Of a stretch of DNA of 64,000 nt, positions 52,426 through 60,926 are shown one piece after another. Every line of letters starts with the position of its first letter. The first letter of the stretch is position 1. Position numbers and translations under genes: made by a program. The stretch covers positions 201,946-265,945 of the forward strand of contig DELI01000019.1 of assembly GCA_002354335.1 (NCBI GenBank), read 5' to 3'. Source of the DNA: Sphingobacterium sp. UBA2700 (lineage in GTDB: Bacteria > Bacteroidota > Bacteroidia > Sphingobacteriales > Sphingobacteriaceae). The notes under the pieces are model-generated. The model was not told the DNA's origin and did no database searches. It worked only from the letters and a program-made list of their open reading frames with translations.

Positions 52426-53310
52426 TTAGTTGATTAATTCTTTCAAAGTAATCACTGGTTTTGTGCCTTTTACGACCATCTGTAAATCTCTTTGTTGGTG
52501 TGGGTTGTAATAGATGGAAGATGTTGTTGATACAGTTCCGATCAGGTTTCCTTTATTATCAACGACAGGTGCACCACTGGATCCGGCGGCATAGTCTGCT
52601 GTGATTTCCATTTCGGGGTATTTTGTGCTATTGCCTGAACGATCGCTCTTCATGTAGTTTCTAGCAACGATACCTTTTGAGAAGTAGAACAACATATTGT
52701 TTGGATTGCTTAATACAAACACATCAGCGCCTAATTTTGCGGTATTTCCTAATCCAAATGGTTTCAATTTATCTCCTTTTGTATCCACACGTAGGATGGC
52801 CAAGTCATTTTCTTTTGAATTGGTCAGCACCTCCATCACAGGGTAGACTTTACCGTTTGCCGTCATAATCTGTAGCAACAATTTGTTCCCTGCCGTATCT
52901 GCATACGCTTCTACCACGTGATGATTCGTTACGATTAAACCGTCTTCATCGATTACATAGCCTGAAGCAGCATTCACATGTGTTTTATCACATTTACCAC
53001 ATAAGTATGCTTCACTTACGACCACGGTTGATTCTAAAGCGCGCTCAGCGATCGCTTCGGCACTCAGTTCCTTTGTTGCTGGTTTTACGGATTGTACCTT
53101 TACTCTTTTATTCGCATTGGCTTTCAATTGTGCAACGGCGTCTTGCGGTGTCAAGAATTTGCCATTGCCAATGTTTGCGGCTGCTTCTTTTTCCATTAAG
53201 TCGAAGTATGCTTGATTGTCATGGAAAGTATGATCGACTTTCTTTTGTTGAGCCTGCACGTTTAAAGCGAGCAACAAGGCAAAAATGGATAATTTAAATT
53301 GGGCTTTCAT
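52426..53310 (-). CDS. Secreted trypsin-like (S1) serine protease
   Basis: A 294-residue protein with a signal peptide (IFALLLALNVQAQ) and a ~80-residue N-terminal helical stretch before the chymotrypsin fold. The triad is His in VTNHHVVEAYA (about residue 132), Asp in KENDLAILRVD (about 170) and Ser in DYAAGSSGAPVVDN (about 245). It has no PDZ domain, which separates it from DegP/HtrA. A CGKCDKTH stretch near residue 104 could be a small metal or disulfide site. Probably periplasmic or secreted. Confidence 0.85.
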   Translation of the reverse strand: MKAQFKLSIFALLLALNVQAQQKKVDHTFHDNQAYFDLMEKEAAANIGNGKFLTPQDAVAQLKANANKRVKVQSVKPATKELSAEAIAERALESTVVVSEAYLCGKCDKTHVNAASGYVIDEDGLIVTNHHVVEAYADTAGNKLLLQIMTANGKVYPVMEVLTNSKENDLAILRVDTKGDKLKPFGLGNTAKLGADVFVLSNPNNMLFYFSKGIVARNYMKSDRSGNSTKYPEMEITADYAAGSSGAPVVDNKGNLIGTVSTTSSIYYNPHQQRDLQMVVKGTKPVITLKELIN

Positions 53311-53543
53311 TTGTTTTTAATTTGGTTTATTGTTTTTATTTATCTTTTCAATAAAGTCTTTGCGAATATATTAATAAAGGCGCGATTATATCCTCATAAT
53401 TAATATAGTTTCTGTTTTGTATAGAAAATAATACAAACAATTATAATATTAGCAATAGTTTACACTCTTTATTTAATTTATTACAGCGAATTAAGAGCTT
53501 AGTTTCGAGAATGTTATAGGTCTTGGATGGCATTTTATTTTTC
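53311..53543. other. AT-rich spacer, no gene seen
   Basis: This part of the ~660-base gap between the protease and imuA carries no frame, hairpin or promoter that I can support, apart from the upstream region of the protease gene. Confidence 0.5.
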
Positions 53544-53724
53544 GTGGGCTGACTGTCTATTGCTTTGTGGTAAAATGTTTCTTTCTACTGTTGGAAGACT
53601 GCCTATTTTGTGCGAAGATACATTGATCAATCGTCGAAAGGTAGCCTATTTTATTGTGAGAAGACGTGCTGTTCTGATGTGGAAAGATATACTATTCTCC
53701 TGCGGAAAGACTTGCTATCTGGAA
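53544..53724 (+). repeat. Degenerate 23-bp tandem array, eight units
   Basis: Eight head-to-tail units start at 53544, 53567, 53590, 53610, 53633, 53656, 53679 and 53702. All are 23 bp except the third, which is 20. The consensus of the first 18 positions is GTGGAAAGAYNTNCTATT. Units differ at about a third of positions but the register is kept throughout. An open frame of 121 codons crosses the array, but its codons shift against the repeat and it has no recognisable protein features. Confidence 0.75.
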
Positions 53725-53750
53725 CCCTTTAGTGAAAGGACTTCAATAAT

Positions 53751-53835
53751 ACAGCCCACATTAGAATTCTACAATATATTTCCCGCATACAGTTCTACAA
53801 TACTTTCCAACTATACAATCCAATGCATATTTCAC
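53751..53835 (-). repeat. Oppositely oriented copies of the 23-bp motif
   Basis: On the minus strand GTGGGCTGT, GCGGGAAAT, GTTGGAAAG and GTGAAATAT begin at 53759, 53786, 53811 and 53835, that is 24-27 bases apart, and two of them continue into ATTGTAGAA. They resemble the consensus of the plus-oriented array, so the whole block has inverted symmetry around 53735. Confidence 0.5.
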
Positions 53836-53913
53836 AGAATATTTCGATGTATGGATAATTACTACTCTTCTTATCCGTCTTATTTTTACTAATAAATTTA
53901 GTTTTAAACATTG

Positions 53914-53945
53914 TTTGTTTGCTAAATATTTTAGTATTAATTTTG
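53914..53945 (+). promoter_or_regulatory. Promoter of imuA-imuB-dnaE2 with an internal dyad
   Basis: TTTG at 53914-53917 and TAATTTTG at 53938-53945 form a textbook Bacteroidota promoter with a 20-base spacer. CTAAATATTTTAG at 53922-53934 is a dyad (CTAAA-N3-TTTAG) placed inside that spacer, where a bound repressor would block RNA polymerase. It may be the damage-responsive operator of the cassette. Confidence 0.6.
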
Positions 53946-53962
53946 TTTTGAAAGCCTTGAAT

Positions 53963-53969
53963 AAGGAGG
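53963..53969 (+). promoter_or_regulatory. Strong Shine-Dalgarno AAGGAGG before imuA
   Basis: AAGGAGG is a full match to the anti-Shine-Dalgarno sequence, unusual in Bacteroidota. It lies 2 bases before the ATG at 53972 and 5 before that at 53975, which favours the second ATG as start. Confidence 0.6.
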
Positions 53970-53974
53970 GTATG

Positions 53975-54709
53975 ATGTTAAGAAACAGAGAAGCATTAAT
54001 CAGTCAGCTAAAAAACGATATGTTGCTTTGGCAGGGGGTAAAACCTCGGGATAGCCAAGAGGAGCGTCTTGGTTTAGGACCTATTGAGGAGGCTTTTCCC
54101 AATGGCCTTTTTCCTAAGGGCAGCATTCATGAATTTATTAGTAGCGGTCGCGAAGAGGGGGCTAGTTCTTGTGGTTTCATGAGTGTTTTGCTGGGGAAGC
54201 TGATGAAGAGCAAAGGTGTCTGTCTGTGGATCAGCAGCTTTAAATCTTTATTTCCTATTTCGATAAAAAGCTTTGGTGTTGAACCTGAGCGTGTTGTTTT
54301 TATCTGCATGCAGAAGGAGAAAGATGTGCTTTGGGCGATGGAGGAGGCATTAAAATGCCCGGGCATTGCGGGGGTTATTGCGGAGGTTCATCAACTGGAT
54401 TATACACAGACGCGTAGATTACAGCTTGCTGCAGAAAAAACGCAAGGTGTTGGTTTTATTTTACGTCATAATCCGCGCAGTTTGGCGGCGACTGCTTGCA
54501 CAGCCCGTTGGCAGATTAAGCCTTTGGCGAGCGCTGCCGAGGAGGGTTTGCCGGGCATCGGTTTTCCGCGTTGGGATGTAGAACTGCTGAAGGTTCGAAA
54601 TGGTAACCCCGGGCGTTGGGAAATGGAATTTTCCCACCTAGGTCTACGTCCTGTTTTTCAAAAATCGAGTACATCTATTTTATCCGGCAAAACTCAGCAG
54701 ACAGGTTAA
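53975..54709 (+). CDS. imuA: ImuA-type RecA-fold protein of the mutagenesis cassette
   Basis: A 244-residue protein from the ATG at 53975 (53972 would add one Met). It begins LRNREALISQLKNDMLLWQG, then has the family's PIEEAFPNGLFPKGSIHEF stretch at about residue 45 and a RecA-like core without an intact Walker A lysine loop (SSGREEGASSCGF instead). The LGLG-x-EEAFP and RRLQLAAEKTQGVGFILRH parts match ImuA/SulA-like cassette proteins. ImuA interacts with ImuB and DnaE2 in mutagenic translesion synthesis. The frame upstream reaches a TTG at 53915 inside the promoter, which cannot be the start. It is six bases before imuB. Confidence 0.85.
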   Translation: MLRNREALISQLKNDMLLWQGVKPRDSQEERLGLGPIEEAFPNGLFPKGSIHEFISSGREEGASSCGFMSVLLGKLMKSKGVCLWISSFKSLFPISIKSFGVEPERVVFICMQKEKDVLWAMEEALKCPGIAGVIAEVHQLDYTQTRRLQLAAEKTQGVGFILRHNPRSLAATACTARWQIKPLASAAEEGLPGIGFPRWDVELLKVRNGNPGRWEMEFSHLGLRPVFQKSSTSILSGKTQQTG

Positions 54710-54715
54710 TGTATC

Positions 54716-56218
54716 ATGAAAAAAAGGTATGCTTCCATCTGGTTTCCCTATCTGACGACAGATTGGCAAAGCAAGCGTCGCCCCGCTTTGCGAGATACTC
54801 CTTTTGTGTTTGCCCATCCGGTGCATGGGCGTATGTTGATCAGTGCGGCTAATGCTGCCGCAGAGAAGCATGCCGTGGTACAAGGGATGGTCGTGGCTGA
54901 TGCGAAAGCCTTTCTCCCTTCGTTGGAGGTACTGGATGAGCGTATCGGTCTTCAGGAGAAATTACTGAAAGCTATCGGTCTTTGGTGCATTCGCTTCACC
55001 CCTATTGTTGCCTTAGATGAGCCTGATGGACTTATACTAGATATCAGCGGCTGTGCGCACCTTTGGGGCGGCGAAGAAAAATACCTGCAACATATTATTT
55101 CGCGCTTTGCACAATATGGTTATCAGGCGCGCATGGCAATCGCCGACAGCATAGGAGCGGCCTGGGCCGTAACCCGCTATGGGAAGAGCAACTGTATTGT
55201 TGACAGCAATACCCAACTGGAGGCCCTATTAAACCTCCCTCCTATGGCGCTACGCCTGGAGGTGCCCATCGTAGAACGCATGTATCGTTTGGGTTTAAAA
55301 AAAATCAAAAGCTTCGCTGGCATGCCACGTTCCGTGCTTCGGCGGCGCTTCGGCGATCATACGGTTTTACGATTAGCGCAAGCCATAGGTTCTGAGGACG
55401 AGTTTATCCTTCCCCTAAAACCTGTTGCGCCCTATGAGGAGCGGCTTCCCTGCTTAGAACCTATCAATACGGACAAGGGAATTGAGATTGCTATCGAGAA
55501 ACTGCTGGAGGCTCTTTGTGGGCGCTTGGCCAACGAAGGGAAGGGCATTCGGGAAGCCAGCTTGATCGGGCATCGTCTGGATGGCAAAGTGGAGCAGATC
55601 AGCATCGGCACCAGCCGTTCGACCGCCCATATACCGCATCTTTTCAAATTATTTGCGTTGAAGATCTCGCAGATTGAGCCTGCCTTAGGAATTGAGCTCT
55701 TTATTTTACAAGCCCATAAGGTAGAAGATGCAGAGGCGAATCAGGAGATTTTATGGGATACCCGCACGGGGCTGGAGGATAGCAATTTGACGGAGTTGCT
55801 GGATCGCTTGAAGAATCGGGATACTGCTTGCGAGATCTTTCGCTACTTCCCTGATCAGCATTATTGGCCGGAGCGCTCCATGCGTCAAGTTTCTTCCATC
55901 ACAGAAAAGGCGGGCTTCGACTGGCCTTTGGATCGGCCACGTCCGACTCGGCTGTTGGCCCGCCCTGAGCGCATCCATGTTACAGCTCCTATCCCCGATT
56001 ATCCGCCTATGGTTTTTCAGTACAAAGGTGTCCGCCATCCCGTTCGAAAGGCAGATGGACCAGAACGCATTGAACGAGAATGGTGGATCGACCCGGGGGA
56101 GCACCGGGATTACTATGCGGTAGAAGATGATCAGGGGCAGCGATATTGGCTGTACCGTTCGGGGCATTATGGGAATAAGGAGTCGGATGAGTGGTTTATA
56201 CATGGATTTTTTGCATAG
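54716..56218 (+). CDS. imuB: ImuB, Y-family polymerase-like protein
   Basis: A 500-residue DinB/UmuC-fold protein. The first catalytic aspartate of active Y-family polymerases (DxDxF) is replaced by SIWFPYLTTDW, and the second acidic motif reads VALDEPDGLILDISGC instead of SxDE, so it is expected to be catalytically dead, as ImuB is. The thumb/little-finger part follows (GLKKIKSFAGMPRSVLRRRFG helix-hairpin-helix, about residues 195-215). The C-terminal ~120 residues contain ARPERIHVTAPIPDYPPMVFQYKGVRHPV and WWIDPGEHRDYYAVEDDQGQRYW, typical of ImuB. It links ImuA and DnaE2, and usually contacts the sliding clamp. Confidence 0.92.
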   Translation: MKKRYASIWFPYLTTDWQSKRRPALRDTPFVFAHPVHGRMLISAANAAAEKHAVVQGMVVADAKAFLPSLEVLDERIGLQEKLLKAIGLWCIRFTPIVALDEPDGLILDISGCAHLWGGEEKYLQHIISRFAQYGYQARMAIADSIGAAWAVTRYGKSNCIVDSNTQLEALLNLPPMALRLEVPIVERMYRLGLKKIKSFAGMPRSVLRRRFGDHTVLRLAQAIGSEDEFILPLKPVAPYEERLPCLEPINTDKGIEIAIEKLLEALCGRLANEGKGIREASLIGHRLDGKVEQISIGTSRSTAHIPHLFKLFALKISQIEPALGIELFILQAHKVEDAEANQEILWDTRTGLEDSNLTELLDRLKNRDTACEIFRYFPDQHYWPERSMRQVSSITEKAGFDWPLDRPRPTRLLARPERIHVTAPIPDYPPMVFQYKGVRHPVRKADGPERIEREWWIDPGEHRDYYAVEDDQGQRYWLYRSGHYGNKESDEWFIHGFFA

Positions 56219-56220
56219 CG

Positions 56221-59200
56221 ATGGGTTATATAGAATTACAAGTGACCAGCAATTTCAGCTTTCTGCGCGGCGCCTCCCATCCGGATGAACTGATGGAGCA
56301 GGCTGCGCTTTTGGGCTATCAAGTTCTTGCAATCAATGATCGTAATACTTTTGCGGGCATTGTTCGGGCACATGTTGCAGCCAAGAAACATGGCATCCGT
56401 CTGATTCCCTCCTGTCGTTTAGATTTATTGGATGGTCCTAGTCTGCTCGCTTACCCTACCGATCGAGCGTCTTATGGGCGGCTATCGACCTTATTGAGCG
56501 TGGGGAACCTGCGCGCCGAGAAAGGACAATGTCATCTGTATAGAAAAGATGTGTATGAACATGCCGAAGGGCTCAAGTTTGTGGTATTACCGCCGGAGAA
56601 GCTGGATGCAGCTTTCTGTTTGGACCTGACCTACATGCAGGATATTCGCGATTATCGGGATAATTTAGGCTCAGATCTTTATCTCGGCATCAATAAACTG
56701 TATCGAGGAGATGATGCTAAGATGATTTTCCGCTTGCATCAATTGGCGAAAGAACTGAAAATGAAACTGGTTGCCTTGGGCGATGTCTATTATCATAGTC
56801 CTGAGCGACGGGAGCTACAGGATGTCTTGACCTGCATACGGGAGAAATGCACAATTCACAATGCCGGTTTTAAGCTGCATGCGAATGCGGAGCGTTATTT
56901 AAAGCCTGCTGAAGAGATGGAACGTTTATTTCGGCAGTATCCGGAGGCTATTGCCCATACGGAGGAAATTGCTGAGGCTTGTCGCTTTTCGCTAGACAGC
57001 CTAGAATATGTCTATCCGGCGGAGTTGGCCCCTGACGGACGGACGCCTCAGGAAGAGCTCGTTCGTTTAACCTGGGAGGGCGCAAGGGCTAAATTTGGAG
57101 AGGATATCCCAAAGCATATCCTCGACACCATACATATGGAGCTGGAATTTATTGAGCGCAAGAATTATGCTTCTTATTTTCTAACGGTGCATGACTATGT
57201 TCGTTTTGCGCGTGAGCGAGGGATTCTTTGTCAGGGTCGCGGTTCGGCGGCAAACTCGACGGTTTGTTTTTGCTTAGGCATTACCTCGGTTGACCCCTCG
57301 AAGATCAAACTGCTGTTTGCCCGTTTTATGTCGGATGCGCGGGATGAGCCACCCGATATTGATGTTGATTTTGAACATGAGCGCCGCGAGGAGGTCATAC
57401 AATATATTTATGAGAAGTATGGGCGCAATCGTGCGGCTATCGTCGCGACGGTTACCCAAGTTCGTTCGAAGGGCGCATTACGGGATGTGGCAAAGGCGAT
57501 GGGCTTATCATTGGATGCCGTAGGCCGCTTGTCGGGGGTCATCAGCAGCTATTGGGATAACCATGTGGATCAGGAACGCTTAATTGAACAGGGATTTAAT
57601 CCGGAGGATCCGAATCTGCAAAAGGTCTTGGCACTTGCTTATCAGTATATGGGTTTCCCTCGACAATTGGGGCAACATACGGGCGGTTTTGTGATTACGC
57701 AGGGGAATCTGCATGAGCTTTGCCCATTGATCAATGCGCGGATGGAAGGGCGGACCAATTTGGAATGGAATAAGGACGATCTGGAGGCCTTGGGATTCCT
57801 AAAGGTGGATGTGCTTGCTCTGGGTATGTTGACCTGCGTACGCAAGGCATTTGATTTAGCGAAGCAACATTATGGGGAGGATTTTACGCTCGCCAATATC
57901 GAGCAGGACGACCCCAAAGTATATGATATGATCTGTAAAGCCGATACGTTGGGAGTCTTTCAGATTGAGAGCCGTGCGCAGATGTCTATGCTTCCTCGAT
58001 TGCGGCCGCGACGGTTCTATGACTTAGTTATTGAAGTTGCTATTGTTCGTCCGGGACCTATACAGGGGGATATGGTTCATCCCTACCTGCGTCGTAGAAA
58101 TGGTGAGGAGCCGGAGGAATATCCGAAGGAGGAGCTGCGGGGCGTATTAGAAAGGACAAAGGGCGTTCCTCTATTTCAGGAACAGGCGATGGAGATCGCT
58201 ATTGTCGCTGCGGGATTTACGCCAGCGGAAGCGGATGAGCTTCGTCGCAGTATGGCAACCTTTAAAGCGAAGGGCAAAGTATCTGCTTTCCACACGAAGA
58301 TGATTGATGGCATGGTCAGCCGTGGATATACACAGGAGTTTGCTGAACGGGTATTCCGACAGCTGGAAGGTTTCGGAAGTTATGGTTTTCCGGAAAGCCA
58401 TGCTGCCTCCTTTGCTTTGTTGGTGTATGTATCCTCCTGGATCAAATGCCATTATCCGGATATTTTCGCAGCGTCTCTACTGAACAGCCAGCCTATGGGA
58501 TTTTATCAGCCCGCACAGATTATTATTGATGCGCAGAAGCATGGCATCCAGATTGTTCCCATTGATGTTAACCTGTCCTCCTGGGACAATACCTTAGAAG
58601 GCGAAACTGGCAATAAATGGCATGCAATCCGATTGGGATTGCGCCAGGTTAAGGGTTTACAAGCAGAGGATGCGGAGCGCTTGCTTGCCGGCCGGATAAA
58701 GCCTTATCAGTCGATCAACAGTTTAATTGACGCGGGGCTTACAGCAGCAGTATTGGAACGGCTGGCGGATGCGGATGCTTTTGGCTCCTTAGGTTTAGAT
58801 CGTCGGCAAGCCTTATGGGAGATCTCGGCACTTGCCGATACCCCTATTGCGCTATTCGAGGGACAGGCCTCGGAAAGCACACAGGAAGGACAAATTGAAT
58901 TACCTTTGATGAGCCCGAGCGAACATGTCGTGCAGGACTACGCTTCTACGTCCTTATCCATCAAGGCACATCCTGTTAGTTTTTTACGTAGGAAGTTGGA
59001 TTTGCTGCATGTAGTCCCAACGGCTAAGCTGTCTGAGGTAAAGAATGATATGCCTGTCAGGGTCTGTGGCCTGATTACGGTTCGACAGCGGCCCGGCACA
59101 GCAAAAGGGGTACTCTTTGTGACGATTGAGGATGAAACCGGATTTGCCAACTTGGTTATTTGGGGTACTGTCTTTGAAAAATATAGACGAGAGGTGCTGC

Positions 59201-59358
59201 GAGCAAAGCTTTTTATGGTGTATGGAAAGGTACAGAAAGAAGGCGATGTGATTCATGTGATTGCTCAACGTTGCTTTGATGTTACGGGTCTGCTGAAGGA
59301 TTTAACAGAAGATCAGCATAGCGAAGAGGCTTTTCATAAGGGGAGGAATTTTCATTAG
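56221..59358 (+). CDS. dnaE2: Error-prone DNA polymerase DnaE2 (ImuC)
   Basis: A 1045-residue C-family polymerase from the ATG at 56221 (MGYIELQVTSNFSFLRGASHPDEL), two bases after imuB; a longer frame to 56191 overlaps imuB. The N-terminal PHP domain is followed by the palm with GRGSAANSTVCFCLGIT and the catalytic acids in DEPPDIDVDFEHERREEVIQ (about residues 370-385), the third acidic motif in LGFLKVDVLALGML, then GSYGFPESHAASFALLVY. A C-terminal OB domain (VCGLITVRQRPGTAKGVLFVTIEDETGFANLVIW) is present. DnaE2 lacks proofreading and does mutagenic bypass of lesions. Motifs are intact and the cassette appears functional. Confidence 0.94.
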   Translation: MGYIELQVTSNFSFLRGASHPDELMEQAALLGYQVLAINDRNTFAGIVRAHVAAKKHGIRLIPSCRLDLLDGPSLLAYPTDRASYGRLSTLLSVGNLRAEKGQCHLYRKDVYEHAEGLKFVVLPPEKLDAAFCLDLTYMQDIRDYRDNLGSDLYLGINKLYRGDDAKMIFRLHQLAKELKMKLVALGDVYYHSPERRELQDVLTCIREKCTIHNAGFKLHANAERYLKPAEEMERLFRQYPEAIAHTEEIAEACRFSLDSLEYVYPAELAPDGRTPQEELVRLTWEGARAKFGEDIPKHILDTIHMELEFIERKNYASYFLTVHDYVRFARERGILCQGRGSAANSTVCFCLGITSVDPSKIKLLFARFMSDARDEPPDIDVDFEHERREEVIQYIYEKYGRNRAAIVATVTQVRSKGALRDVAKAMGLSLDAVGRLSGVISSYWDNHVDQERLIEQGFNPEDPNLQKVLALAYQYMGFPRQLGQHTGGFVITQGNLHELCPLINARMEGRTNLEWNKDDLEALGFLKVDVLALGMLTCVRKAFDLAKQHYGEDFTLANIEQDDPKVYDMICKADTLGVFQIESRAQMSMLPRLRPRRFYDLVIEVAIVRPGPIQGDMVHPYLRRRNGEEPEEYPKEELRGVLERTKGVPLFQEQAMEIAIVAAGFTPAEADELRRSMATFKAKGKVSAFHTKMIDGMVSRGYTQEFAERVFRQLEGFGSYGFPESHAASFALLVYVSSWIKCHYPDIFAASLLNSQPMGFYQPAQIIIDAQKHGIQIVPIDVNLSSWDNTLEGETGNKWHAIRLGLRQVKGLQAEDAERLLAGRIKPYQSINSLIDAGLTAAVLERLADADAFGSLGLDRRQALWEISALADTPIALFEGQASESTQEGQIELPLMSPSEHVVQDYASTSLSIKAHPVSFLRRKLDLLHVVPTAKLSEVKNDMPVRVCGLITVRQRPGTAKGVLFVTIEDETGFANLVIWGTVFEKYRREVLRAKLFMVYGKVQKEGDVIHVIAQRCFDVTGLLKDLTEDQHSEEAFHKGRNFH

Positions 59359-59362
59359 CAAA

Positions 59363-59388
59363 AAAGCCCTAGCAAATGCTAGAGCTTT
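59363..59388 (+). terminator. Hairpin after dnaE2
   Basis: AAAGC-C-CTAGCA pairs with TGCTAG-A-GCTTT around an AA loop with one mismatch; it starts five bases after the dnaE2 stop. The T-run is short, so it may act weakly. It is convergent with the SusD-locus end. Confidence 0.6.
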
Positions 59389-59443
59389 CCGAAACTGAGG
59401 GTCTCTTCCAATATTTCTGTACAAAATCCTCCTACTTTTTACC

Positions 59444-60907
59444 TTACATAACCGGGATGCTTGCTATTTCTGGATATACTCCACCGATATAATCGAATAC
59501 CTTTAACTGTATCTGATCGTTGCCTTCCTGATTCCGTACATACTTAATTGCTCCACTGGCCAGCTCCTGTTGGGTAAACCGAGTATACAGCTGCATCGGT
59601 AAACCATATTTTGTCAAGGTTCCATTTGCAGGAAGCACATGCAACGAATAGATAATATTATTGTCTGAATACTGATATTGTCCTCCATCCGCCGCAAATG
59701 AGATATGTTCTTTCGTCAAAGGCGCAGCGGTTTTTCCAGCGAGTTGCAAAGGCTTTATTCCAACCAATTTCAACGCAGTCGGCATACCGCCCATCAAACT
59801 AATGAAGGCCTTAAAACCACCCTTATTAGCCTCTATATTTCTAATTTGAACGGATGAGGATGTCACATTTGCTCCGTTGAGCAATTGCAGCCCTAAAGAA
59901 AGCTGTTTTTCCTTCGCACTGTAGACTTTCTGTATAAATCCTGTTATATCTATTCCGTTCCAATCTAAGACTAAGTTTCCATTGCTAACTTGTGCTCCAA
60001 AGGCCGGCATGTTATTCCAATTTACGGTTTTCGCCTGCCACTCATTATTGATTGCAAAAATGCCACAATTAGGGATAAAATTTGATCCATTGATTAGGTT
60101 CACAAAGAAATTCAATTTCGCTGACGTAAGCTCATCCAGATAAGCAATGGGAGGCAGATCAAACTTAAATAAGGTCTGACGCAATTGCCCAGTCCTGGAA
60201 ACCAGCTGGTTGATGGAAGCATCATAGTTTGCTGTTTTATTGGCAAAATAAGTATGCGAATCTTCCTTTACCCAAATGGTATCTTTCTTAGCTAAGCTAT
60301 AGTCTACATTATCAGGAATCGAGTCTGTTGGTTTTACTTTTTTCTGTGAAATAGGAAACAGATCTACGACATGTGCCACACCATCCATAAATAAGTAATC
60401 CTGCCGAATCACTTCAATCGGCTCGGTGGCTAAAAGTGTTGAATTGTTCACTAGCATGCGATACTTGTCTGCACTCGTCGCTACGCGGGAAAGGTATAAG
60501 ATATTACCCGACCCTGTCGCCCCTTCAATGGTTTGATCGATGGTTAAATCGATGGAACGGAAAGCTCCATCCATATAAAGGTAGCTAAATAAATCGCGGA
60601 CGACATTGACGGAAAGGTCGCTTATCTTAACTACTCCAGCTTTACTCAAGACCGCCCTAATAGCATTATTTGTTGGCACGACGCGGGTTCGGCTCCCCGC
60701 AGCAATCTCATCTGTTAAACCGGCGTATCGGATGGCCTCCGCATATAAGGTCAAGGTGCTGTCTTTTCCCTGTTCGATATAATCCAACAGCTTAATGTTG
60801 CTCAATTGATCGGGGTTGGTATCCAACTCATAGTCTCTTATCAAGTCCTTACAACCTATGGTCAGCCCTATGATCAATATTAAAATTATTGGCTTAAATA
60901 TTTTCAT
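59444..60907 (-). CDS. Fasciclin/CBM96-like surface lipoprotein
   Basis: A 487-residue lipoprotein from the ATG at 60907 (a GTG at 60916 is also in frame; lipobox LTIGC). Three parts are seen. Residues about 30-190 look like a fasciclin (FAS1) domain (LLDYIEQGKDSTLTLYAEAIRYAGL, VVPTNNAIRAVL, GVAHVVDLF). Residues about 215-370 resemble the CBM96/DNRLRE fold (YDASINQLVSRTGQLRQTLFKFDLP, then WQAKTVNWNNMP). Residues about 395-485 resemble a CSPG/cadherin-like repeat (LTKYGLPMQLYTRFTQQELASGAIKYVRNQEG). It follows susD by 19 bases and is probably the third, substrate-binding member of this SusCD system. Confidence 0.72.
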   Translation of the reverse strand: MKIFKPIILILIIGLTIGCKDLIRDYELDTNPDQLSNIKLLDYIEQGKDSTLTLYAEAIRYAGLTDEIAAGSRTRVVPTNNAIRAVLSKAGVVKISDLSVNVVRDLFSYLYMDGAFRSIDLTIDQTIEGATGSGNILYLSRVATSADKYRMLVNNSTLLATEPIEVIRQDYLFMDGVAHVVDLFPISQKKVKPTDSIPDNVDYSLAKKDTIWVKEDSHTYFANKTANYDASINQLVSRTGQLRQTLFKFDLPPIAYLDELTSAKLNFFVNLINGSNFIPNCGIFAINNEWQAKTVNWNNMPAFGAQVSNGNLVLDWNGIDITGFIQKVYSAKEKQLSLGLQLLNGANVTSSSVQIRNIEANKGGFKAFISLMGGMPTALKLVGIKPLQLAGKTAAPLTKEHISFAADGGQYQYSDNNIIYSLHVLPANGTLTKYGLPMQLYTRFTQQELASGAIKYVRNQEGNDQIQLKVFDYIGGVYPEIASIPVM

Positions 60908-60926
60908 GATCCTCACTTTTTAAGCA

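Noticed and set aside
53544..53724. CRISPR array
   Set aside because: Units abut with no unique spacers, are degenerate, and no cas genes are near.
53527..53892. 121-codon open frame across the 23-bp array
   Set aside because: The repeat period is not a multiple of three, so the frame reads each unit differently; no conserved protein feature and no ribosome site.
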